This document shows, in pieces, positions 16,999-24,800 of a stretch of 64,000 nt of DNA (the first letter of the stretch is position 1; each line of letters opens with the position of its first letter). A model generated the notes under the pieces. That model had not been told where the DNA came from. It saw only the letters and a program-made list of their open reading frames with translations, and did not search any database. Origin of the DNA: Clostridia bacterium. GTDB lineage: Bacteria; Bacillota; Clostridia; Oscillospirales; CAG-382. The stretch is taken from the NCBI GenBank assembly GCA_017521025.1, contig JAFXEB010000033.1, positions 1-64,000 of the forward strand. The letters are read 5' to 3'. A program made the position numbers and the translations under genes.

Positions 16999-18942
16999 AT
17001 GAAGCTTTTCCGTTCAGCCAACAGACTATTATTACTGCTGCTTGCGTCAGTGCTGACTTTAGCGGCGGTTTTTGCCCTCCCCTCCTGCGGGGAAAAGGAA
17101 AGTGAGGATGACAGCATGGCAAGCTCTGAGGAAGCTATAAGCCCTTACAAGGAGTATACGGGACCTTATTCCGATACCGACGGAACCTACGGCGGCGTGG
17201 ATGACCTTGGACGTGTGCTTGCTGATGACGTAAGCGCAGGCATGGTACGTGACGGCAGATACGTGGGCATATTCTATTTTCTGTGGCAAGGCGAGCACGG
17301 AACCGGCGGCCCCTACGACAACACAAAAATAGTAGCCGAAAACCCTGACGCCGTAAAGTCAGAGGAGGCTTGGGTAGCCTCGGGCGGGGGCGGCAGAGGC
17401 GAGCATCACTTTTGGGGTGAGCCGCTGTTTGGCTACTATACCTCCAAGGACACATGGGTGATGAGAAAGCACTGTCAGATGCTTACGGATGCAGGTGTGG
17501 ATTTTATCTGCTTTGATACCACTAACGCCTTCACCTATACCGAGCGGGTCAAGGAGCTTATAGCCGTTTGGTATGAGTATCTTGAACAGGGCTATGACGT
17601 GCCTAAGCTTGTTTTTTACACCAACTCAAGCTCGGGCGCAACCATAAACCGAATATACAGCGAGATATACACAGACTCTGCACTGAAGGAGAAGTATCCA
17701 CGTCTGTCAGAGCTGTGGTTCAATTGGGACGGCAAGCCTCTTATTATAGGCGACAGCGCCGACCCGGAGCTGAGCGACGAGGCTTTGGCCTTCTTCCGCA
17801 TCAAGCTTAATCAATGGCCCAATGAGGCTAAAAAGGATGACGGTTTTCCGTGGATGGAGTTTTCGAGGCTGCTGAAAAAGAGCGCTGTATACGGACTTGA
17901 CGGACGCAAGGAGGTTATGAACGTCTCTATAGCTCAGCACAATGCCACCGTCCGCTTCAGTGCAACGGCGTGGTACGGCGGCAACGACCGCTCAAGGAGC
18001 TATAAGGGCAAGAGCAACTCCACAGAGGAGGGCGCATACCTTTACGGCTACAACTTTGCCAAGCAGTGGGAATACGCCATAAGCAAGGACCCTGAGATGG
18101 TCTTTGTTACGGGTTGGAACGAATGGGTAGCTCAGAGACAGCCTGCCCTTGGGAGCCAGCCTATAGTTTTTGTGGACTGTGCGGATTATAATACCAGCCG
18201 TGATGCAGAGCCTATGCGTGGCTACTTTGGCGACAACTACTATATGCAGCTTATAGACTACATCAGGCAGTACAAGGGTACTCTGTCCCGTGTCTATGTA
18301 GGTGGCGACACCACTGTGGATATTGGCGGCAGCTTTGAGCAATGGGACAGCGATTCTATAACCGCAGTGTATACGGACTATAGAAACGATACGGTAGACA
18401 GAAACTCCACGGGCTTTGGCGACATAAGCTACGTCAACACCAGCGGCAGGAATGATATCGTCAGGGCAAAGGCGGCAAAAGACGGCGAGAGCTTTTATTT
18501 CTACGTTGAGACTGCTGATGATATTACCCCCAGCACCGACGGCAATTGGATGACGCTGTTTCTTTCTACGGGCACGGAGGGAGGCTGGCACGGCTATAAT
18601 TATGCTGTAAACCTTGTGTCCCCCGAAAGCAACGGCAAGGCGTGGCTCTGCAGTCTGAACGCCGAGGGCGACTGTGCGGAAAAGCTGTGTCTTGTGGATA
18701 TGAAGGTGGAAGGCGAAAGGCTTATGCTTGCCGTGCCGAGGGAGGCAATAGGTGTTAAGGACGAGCTGTTCTGTCTTGAGTTCAAATGGGCAGACAACTA
18801 TGTTAAGGGTGATATATGGTCCTTCTACACCGAGGGCGACGCCGCCCCCTACGGCAGGCTTAACTACGTTTTCTCAAACAGAACGGTTAATGAGCTGTAT
18901 TTTGAGGAAAGCTCAGAGGTAAACAAGGGCAGTAATAGCTGA
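16999..18942 (+). CDS. GH99/WbsX-like lipoprotein with a C-terminal carbohydrate-binding-like domain
   Basis: 647 residues. A lipoprotein signal peptide (residues 1-30) ends at Cys30 in ALPSC. Residues about 75-420 resemble the GH71/GH99-like (WbsX) superfamily: GIFYFLW near the start, AGVDFICFDTTNA in mid-domain and the hallmark VTGWNEWVAQ (near residues 371-380). Residues about 430-647 have the beta-sandwich character of a CBM9/DOMON-like sugar-binding domain (FYFYVETADDITP, WMTLFLSTG). These features suggest an outer-surface glycan hydrolase, perhaps acting on mannan-like or rhamnan-like chains, but specificity is not readable. It is transcribed alone between a promoter and terminators. 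The start is fixed by the signal peptide and the ACGAGGT site. Confidence 0.75.
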   Translation: MKLFRSANRLLLLLLASVLTLAAVFALPSCGEKESEDDSMASSEEAISPYKEYTGPYSDTDGTYGGVDDLGRVLADDVSAGMVRDGRYVGIFYFLWQGEHGTGGPYDNTKIVAENPDAVKSEEAWVASGGGGRGEHHFWGEPLFGYYTSKDTWVMRKHCQMLTDAGVDFICFDTTNAFTYTERVKELIAVWYEYLEQGYDVPKLVFYTNSSSGATINRIYSEIYTDSALKEKYPRLSELWFNWDGKPLIIGDSADPELSDEALAFFRIKLNQWPNEAKKDDGFPWMEFSRLLKKSAVYGLDGRKEVMNVSIAQHNATVRFSATAWYGGNDRSRSYKGKSNSTEEGAYLYGYNFAKQWEYAISKDPEMVFVTGWNEWVAQRQPALGSQPIVFVDCADYNTSRDAEPMRGYFGDNYYMQLIDYIRQYKGTLSRVYVGGDTTVDIGGSFEQWDSDSITAVYTDYRNDTVDRNSTGFGDISYVNTSGRNDIVRAKAAKDGESFYFYVETADDITPSTDGNWMTLFLSTGTEGGWHGYNYAVNLVSPESNGKAWLCSLNAEGDCAEKLCLVDMKVEGERLMLAVPREAIGVKDELFCLEFKWADNYVKGDIWSFYTEGDAAPYGRLNYVFSNRTVNELYFEESSEVNKGSNS

Positions 18943-18963
18943 TACTGTAACCCATAAATACAG

Positions 18964-18996
18964 AAAATGCGACCTGAGAAATTAGGTCGCATTTTT
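18964..18996 (+). terminator. Terminator after the GH99-like gene
   Basis: AAAATGCGACCT (18964-18975) pairs with AGGTCGCATTTT (18984-18995) across an 8-base loop, followed by further T. The flanking A/T runs make it usable in both directions, so it may also serve the convergent gene ending at 19072. Confidence 0.88.
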
Positions 18997-19071
18997 GGTT
19001 TGTGTATCGGAATAACGAAAAAAAGAAAGCCAAACATACCGAAGGCGAAAATATCAGTTTTCTTTGTCAGT

Positions 19072-19494
19072 TTATGCAAGGCTCTCCAAAATTATTTTAA
19101 CGTCTGCATCGTTAAGTGAAATTTCACATTCTCCGTTTTTCATCAAAATCATCACCTGAAACGTTGTGCCGTTATGGGTAGTCTCCAGCATCGTATAGGG
19201 GTAGCCTAAGCTGGTGCAAGTATATCCGTTCCATAGACGTCCGCCCAATTCAAAGGGCTCTATATCACAAACGTTGTCGTAAAATGACCTTGTCGAAAGA
19301 TAAATCTCATTTTTATCGAAAAAGCAAACGGTAATTCCCGCTTTTGTAAAGATGTCCAATTCAGTTTTTGCATCTTTGTAGATATGCAGCTTTTTCGGGT
19401 TCTCTTTCCCTTCGAATGAGCTACCATAAAAAAGCCTCCAACCAAGGGGCACAAACACACGTAGTATTCCGTTATCGAAAATTTCACCGTTCAT
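19072..19494 (-). CDS. Hypothetical protein (140 aa)
   Basis: Not recognised. The ATG at 19494 is chosen because GGAGG lies 10 bases upstream on this strand; the longer frame to 19527 lacks such a site. The sequence has a mostly beta character with aromatic pairs (RVFVPLGWRLFYGSS, TFQVMILMKNGECEIS) and reads like a single small soluble domain. The opening MNGEIFDNGILRVFVPLGW and the closing short-helix pattern suggest an effector-like or immunity-type small domain, but no family can be named. There is no signal peptide or membrane segment. It stands alone, converging on the GH99-like gene and next to a repeat-rich stretch. Confidence 0.55.
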   Translation of the reverse strand: MNGEIFDNGILRVFVPLGWRLFYGSSFEGKENPKKLHIYKDAKTELDIFTKAGITVCFFDKNEIYLSTRSFYDNVCDIEPFELGGRLWNGYTCTSLGYPYTMLETTHNGTTFQVMILMKNGECEISLNDADVKIILESLA

Positions 19495-19667
19495 ACCTAA
19501 AAGTCCTCCGAGAAAGTATAGAAACATTTGTGGGATGCGTGGCAGATGTAAAGGCTTCGCTTAGTTTTTTCTCTTTCCGTATCGCACCTACCACGTTAAA
19601 CGTGAAGAGTGAGGAGCGAAAAGATTTCGGCAGTTTTTGCAAATGAATTCGAACCCTTGCGCTTTTA

Positions 19668-19846
19668 GTGAAATATCTCGCTTTCGCTCGATATGAAATA
19701 ATCCCGACGGATTATGAAATATTCGGCTTACGCCGAATGTGAAATAAAATTCGTTCCTTAACATTTGCGAAGAAAATATTTCATACGCGAAGCGTATTTC
19801 ATATTGCTATGCAATATTTCACTCGTTCCACAGGAACGAATTTCAT
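19668..19846. repeat. Symmetrical multi-hairpin repeat element (GAAAT/ATTTC boxes)
   Basis: Four boxes of (A/G)TGAAAT at 19668, 19693, 19714 and 19739 are followed by four complementary boxes ATTTCA(T/C) at 19778, 19796, 19816 and 19840. Between them lie short palindromes: an imperfect one at 19675-19692, then ATAATCC/GGATTAT, ATTCGGC/GCCGAAT, ATACGC/GCGTAT, ATATTGC/GCAATAT and TCGTTCC/GGAACGA. The whole element can fold as a closed multi-branch structure. There is no ORF. With its flanks it fills the non-coding stretch 19495-19881; the part from 19530 to 19660 holds only one small palindrome (CACGT..ACGTG near 19590). Confidence 0.8.
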
Positions 19847-19850
19847 TGAA

Positions 19851-19880
19851 AAAGCGACTTGTCGAAACAAGTCGCTTTTT
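19851..19880. terminator. Bidirectional-looking terminator downstream of the tRNA genes
   Basis: AAAGCGACTTGT (19851-19862), a CGAA loop and ACAAGTCGCTTT (19867-19878), with T-rich flanks. It lies one base past the 3' end of the minus-strand tRNA-Ser(GCT) and is the natural end of the tRNA transcript. Confidence 0.8.
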
Positions 19881-19881
19881 C

Positions 19882-19971
19882 TGGCGGAGAAGGAGGGATT
19901 TGAACCCTCGCGCCGCGTGAACGACCTACACCCTTAGCAGGGGCGCCTCTTCACCACTTGAGTACTTCTCC
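19882..19971 (-). tRNA. tRNA-Ser (anticodon GCT)
   Basis: Read on the minus strand: acceptor GGAGAAG pairs with CTTCTCC, followed by G and an encoded CCA. The anticodon loop is CTGCTAA (anticodon GCT, reading AGC/AGU). The T-arm is GGGTTCAAATCC, and the long variable arm is as expected for serine. Length is 90 with CCA. Confidence 0.95.
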
Positions 19972-20029
19972 ATGGTCAAGTTAATAACTTGATATTCAAT
20001 GTGCGCCGCTCACGAATTATTAAAAAAGG

Positions 20030-20119
20030 TGGCGGAGAGAGTGGGATTCGAACCCACGGCTCGTACAACGAGTCACCGGTTTTCAAGACCGGCTCCTTAA
20101 ACCGCTCGGACATCTCTCC
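20030..20119 (-). tRNA. tRNA-Ser (anticodon TGA)
   Basis: On the minus strand, acceptor GGAGAGA pairs with TCTCTCC and is followed by an encoded CCA. The anticodon loop is CTTGAAA (anticodon TGA, reading UCA). A long variable arm (CTCGT..ACGAG) and T-arm GGGTTCGAATCC are present. It is the first of two serine tRNAs on one transcript, 58 bases before tRNA-Ser(GCT). Confidence 0.95.
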
Positions 20120-20135
20120 GTGAACTGCAAGGGAT

Positions 20136-20164
20136 ATCATACCACAATCTATCTGCTTTGTCAA
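20136..20164 (-). promoter_or_regulatory. Strong promoter of the tRNA-Ser pair
   Basis: On the minus strand, perfect TTGACA (20164-20159), 17-base spacer and TATGAT (20141-20136), about 17 bases before the first tRNA. Confidence 0.88.
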
Positions 20165-20241
20165 GCCTTTTTTTAAGTTCTTTTTGTTTTTCTGCTTCTT
20201 TTTCACCTTTATTTGTTATTAAACTTTGTGTCTTTTATCCA

Positions 20242-20270
20242 TTGACATATCATACTCGAAGTGTTAAATT
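20242..20270 (+). promoter_or_regulatory. Promoter of the antiporter gene
   Basis: TTGACA (20242-20247), 17-base spacer, TAAATT (20265-20270). AAGGAG at 20302-20307 follows. It diverges from the tRNA promoter. Confidence 0.7.
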
Positions 20271-20317
20271 ACTATTCTTGGAGAACCATTTTACACATTT
20301 TAAGGAGATGATATATT

Positions 20318-21601
20318 TTGCAGACTTTACTTAGTCTTTCTATAGCACTTTTTGTGGGACTTTTGCTTTCCCGTTTGGCAAAAAAGCTGAAGCTGCCTGC
20401 GGTTACCGCATATCTTGTTGCGGGTATCCTCGTGGGGCCCTACGTGCTTGGTACCCTTAACGTGCCCGGCATAGGCTTTGTCAGTATGGCAGACGTTAAG
20501 TCTTACTCTATTATCTGCGACGTGGCTCTTGGTTTTATAGCTTTTTCTATCGGTAATGAGTTCAGGCTTTCTCAGCTTAAGGCAACGGGTAAGCAGGCAA
20601 CGATCATTGGTATCGCTCAGGCGGTATTCACCACCCTGCTTGTAGACGCAGCTCTTATATGCGTGCATCTCGCCATACCCGACAAGCTCCCTCTGTCTGC
20701 CGCTATAGTACTTGGTGCAGTGGCTTCCGCCACGGCGCCTGCGGCAACTCTGATGGTTGTAAGACAGTACAAGGCAAAGGGCAAGCTCACAGACATATTG
20801 CTACCCGTAGTTGCCTTGGATGACGCAGTGGGTCTTATGCTGTTTGCCGCCTCCTTCGGCGTGGCAAAGGCTTTTATTACGGGCAAGGTAGACGTGGTTT
20901 CACTGCTTGTTGAGCCTATACTTGAGATAGTTTTATCTCTGGTGTTGGGTGTTGTAATGGGACTTTTGTTTACACTTACGGAAAGGTTTTTCCATTCCCG
21001 TTCAAAGCGTCTTTCGGTATCGGTTACCTTCGTTTTGCTTACCGTAGGTCTTTCTATGCTGAAATTTGATTTGTTTGGCGTACACATTTCCTTCTCATCA
21101 CTGCTTGTTTGTATGATGCTCGGCACTATGTTCTGCAACCTGTGCGACGTATCCGAGGAGCTGATGGACAGAGTTGAGCGTTGGACTGCGCCCCTATATA
21201 TCCTGTTCTTTGTTCTCAGCGGCGCCGAACTTGAGCTATCGGTATTTAGTGACCTTGCCATCGTTGCCGTAGGTGCCCTCTTTATTATAGTCCGTTCTCT
21301 CGGCAAATACTTCGGCGCATACACCAGCGCAAAGGCTGTCCACTGCGAAAGCACTATCGTTAAGTATCTGGGCATTACCCTACTGCCTCAGGCAGGCGTT
21401 GCGCTCGGCATGGCTATGAAAGCCGCCGCCTTAGGTGCAGAGGGTGAGATAATCGCCAACATAACGCTGTTTGCAGTACTTATCTACGAGCTTGTAGGTC
21501 CTACCCTTACCAAAAACGCCTTGATGAAGGCAGGCGAGATAGAGCCCGAGGGTGCTACCAGCGCACGTAAGGCTTATACCGAAAGCAAGTCAAGTAAATA
21601 G
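20318..21601 (+). CDS. Cation/proton antiporter, CPA2 type
   Basis: 427-residue inner-membrane protein with about 12 hydrophobic segments over the whole length. It matches the monovalent cation:proton antiporter-2 family (Na+/H+ or K+/H+ exchange). The conserved acidic pair Asp168-Asp169 in ALDDAVGL corresponds to the ion-binding aspartates. LKLPAVTAYLVAGILVGP near residues 24-41 is the usual TM2 opening. It lacks the C-terminal RCK/TrkA domain of KefB/KefC. The start is TTG at 20318, 10 bases after AAGGAG; no ATG in frame is better placed. It is a single gene between its own promoter and terminator. Confidence 0.9.
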   Translation: MQTLLSLSIALFVGLLLSRLAKKLKLPAVTAYLVAGILVGPYVLGTLNVPGIGFVSMADVKSYSIICDVALGFIAFSIGNEFRLSQLKATGKQATIIGIAQAVFTTLLVDAALICVHLAIPDKLPLSAAIVLGAVASATAPAATLMVVRQYKAKGKLTDILLPVVALDDAVGLMLFAASFGVAKAFITGKVDVVSLLVEPILEIVLSLVLGVVMGLLFTLTERFFHSRSKRLSVSVTFVLLTVGLSMLKFDLFGVHISFSSLLVCMMLGTMFCNLCDVSEELMDRVERWTAPLYILFFVLSGAELELSVFSDLAIVAVGALFIIVRSLGKYFGAYTSAKAVHCESTIVKYLGITLLPQAGVALGMAMKAAALGAEGEIIANITLFAVLIYELVGPTLTKNALMKAGEIEPEGATSARKAYTESKSSK

Positions 21602-21611
21602 TTTTTTGCCC

Positions 21612-21660
21612 AAGAGGGCTATAAAAACTATGTGTTTTTATAGTCCTCTTGTTTGTTTTT
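21612..21660 (+). terminator. Terminator after the antiporter gene
   Basis: AAGAGGGCTATAAAAAC (21612-21628) pairs with GTTTTTATAGTCCTCTT (21634-21650), followed by GTTTGTTTTTT. The intergenic stretch to 21896 also holds a promoter (21745) and a small hairpin CCCAC/GTGGG (21856-21873). Confidence 0.9.
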
Positions 21661-21744
21661 TAGTTACTTGTCGCAAAACGAGCTTCTACACAAGAACACC
21701 GGTATGTTTTGTGTATTTGAAGTGTAGTTTTTTAAAAAATCCTC

Positions 21745-21773
21745 TTGCATATGAACATTTTTTGTGTTAATAT
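21745..21773 (+). promoter_or_regulatory. Promoter of the giant surface protein gene
   Basis: TTGCAT (21745-21750), 17-base spacer, TAATAT (21768-21773). The mRNA leader would be about 115 bases and includes the CCCAC/GTGGG hairpin just before the ribosome site GGAGG (21884-21888). Confidence 0.65.
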
Positions 21774-21895
21774 TAACTGAATAGTTTTATTTATCAGGGG
21801 CAGTGTTTATCTGCTATGTACGAAGGTTGCATTAATTTATTGCTTTTATCCTATTCCCACTTATTCTTGTGGGGGACTCTTACGGAGGTATAGAT

Positions 21896-24800
21896 ATGTT
21901 AGTTAACACAATTAAAAGATTGGTTGCAGGTATGCTGTGCGGTTGTCTTTCCGTAGCTACGTTTTGCTATGATGCCGCAGCACAGAAAGCGGTCAGCGAG
22001 GATGACGGCGCTATAGTTATCAATAGTCAGGAAGACCTTGAAAAGCTTTACGGCAACGATAATGTATATTTTGAAAACGTGGACTTCTCTGACGGAGAGA
22101 ACGAGGCCGCTCTCAACGACGAGGAGACTCTGTGGGATGACGAGGAGGAGAACGAGGTTCTCTGCGATACCGAGGATACCTCTGCCCTGCCCTCGGTTTA
22201 TGCGGCTAACGCTACCGAGGGTGATGTGGATGCTAAGGCTATCAACCCCGACGCAGGCGGTATAACAGTTAAGTATGCCGATGGTGCCACTATTAATTCT
22301 ACCACTATTGAAACGAATACTAATTGGACCATAAACGGAACAGTATACATAAAGGGTAAAATAGTAATAAATTCAGGAGTTCGTCTTACGGTGACCGGAG
22401 GCACCGGTGTTGTTTACGGTACCAATTACGAAGGAAAACCGGTTGTGCGTATCGTATCTTACGTCAACGATGACTCTGCAACGTTTTACGTAAAGGAGGG
22501 TGGTGAGCTTATAATCAAGGCGAAGAGCACGGAAGCAGATTCGCTTGACCCCTCCATTACTTCCTATTATGAACGCATTTTTATAACTGCCAGCGGCGAC
22601 GGATTTCTCTCTACCGTACCGATAATACGCTGTGCCAACTCTTCAAATGATACAAGCGGCACAGTTTTAAAGCTTTTGGGTGTCGACCTGAGAAACAATT
22701 CTAACAACAACAGCGGCGATCTGTACGGCGGTGCCATATCTGTAAACGGTCAGTTCAAAACACTGCAGATAAAGAACGTACAGGTGTATAGATGTGCAGC
22801 CGTTCAAGGCGGTGCTATGGCTTTTCATAATGAATTCAGAATGGTAAGCGGCACTGCGATTTTCGAAAATTTCACAGCTACTCACTGCTATGCTTCCGAA
22901 CAAGGTGGAGCTATACTGATACGTCAGGGTGCGAATGACGGTGACAGCAGCAATCTGCTTTTGACTAATCTGACATTTAAAAACTGCACCTTCAATGAGT
23001 GTTACAGCGGATATCAGGGCGGCGCAATCTACATAAACGGTAAAATAACAGATAATAAAGGCACGAGGATAAACGGTGCTTTGACGATCGAGGGCTGCAC
23101 ATTTTCAAACTGTTTTTCAGGAAAGGCGGCAAATTACACGGCAAAAAACGAAGCTGCGGGCTTTGCAGGCATGACATATACAGAGATAAGCAACAAAGAA
23201 AGTGCAGGAGGAGCAATATATCTTAATTGCCGTGTTATCTCCACATCAATTAAGAATTCATCCTTTACCAATTGCAGTTCCGTAAGCGGTGGTAGTACTG
23301 TTCATTTTCACAGTTCTTACGCATGCCCTACCACCACTGTTTCCGGTTGCAATTTTAAAAACTGCTATTCCAGAGATACAGCCGTATCAAGCAATATTGA
23401 TGACAACGGCGGCACAGTAAGAACCGTCGGTTCTACCGCAACTCTGTTGAGAGTAACTAACTGTACATTTACAAGCAATTACAGCAGGAATAACGGCGGC
23501 GGTGTATATTGGAATGCGGCAGGCACCTACGGCGGCAACACGTTCAACGTAAGCGAATCAAGGTGTATCATAAGCGGATGTACCTTTGACGGCAACTGGT
23601 GTGCCAAGGACGGCGGCGCAGTGTTCTGCGAATCGAGGTTAGAAATAACAGGTATAAACGAATTTAAAAACAATCGAGCGGGATATAAGTATAACAATAC
23701 CGCTACAAGCCGTGGCAGAGGCGGCGCAATACTGCAAAAGGTATACAACGGCAGTGCAAGGCAAATAGTCGCCAACGAAGAAACGTCTATTGTGCTTTCT
23801 AACCAAACAACCATTCACAACAACTCCGCCACGCACTATGGCGGCGGTATGTGCATATTGGCTAACTGGTCAGACCGTTTTGATTCACTAAACTCAGTTA
23901 AAACCCATACGGTTTCCTTTACCCTCGGCGGCGCTTCCATATACAGCAACGAAGCAGGTGTCTATGGCGGCGGTGTGTATTTTGATATAACGGACGAGCC
24001 CAGCGATAAAACGGGATACTACGGTTCGCCTGCCTTATATACTAAAACCATATACCTGAACGAGGGGGCTGTTTACAACAACAGCTCCAAGAATAGTGGC
24101 GGCGGTGTATATATGAACGGTACCTCCTCTACTATAGAGATAACAAACGCAGAGGTATACGGAAACGTAGCAACAGTGCATGGCGGCGGCATTTATCTTA
24201 CGGGCGCCTCCTGCGAGATAGACGTAAGCGGCGGCAGAGTGTATGCCAACAGAGCAGGTTCTGTCGACGCAAACGGTAACCTTATACTGAGCAACGGCGA
24301 AATTGCCACACCAGGCTACGGCGCAGGTATGTACATTATAGGCGAAAGCGAGACCACAAGGATAACGGTCAATATCAGCGGCGGTTTGATAGGTCTTAAG
24401 GACAATCCCAATACCACTGCGGCTGATGACGGTGCAAATATCGCATCGGGCAACGGCGGCGGCTTATATACCGAAAACGCAGACATTACCTTTGTGGGCG
24501 GCAAGATCGAATATAATAAGTCTAATCAGGGCGCAGGCATTTTTGCTTATGGCAAGACCTCGATATTGGAGATCGGTTCCAAGGACGGAAGTAGCAACGT
24601 ATCCATATCAAACAATGACGTTTTCCGTTCCGGCGCAGGTGTATATGCTTATTACGTAACGATGACTATATACAGCGGTGAGATCAACAATAACCACGCC
24701 GTACACGTTGGTGGCGGAATACGTCTTACCCGTGGCAGGCTTGATATTTACGGCGGCAGCATATCCAATAATACCTGTATAGGAGGCAACCCTCTTGCTT

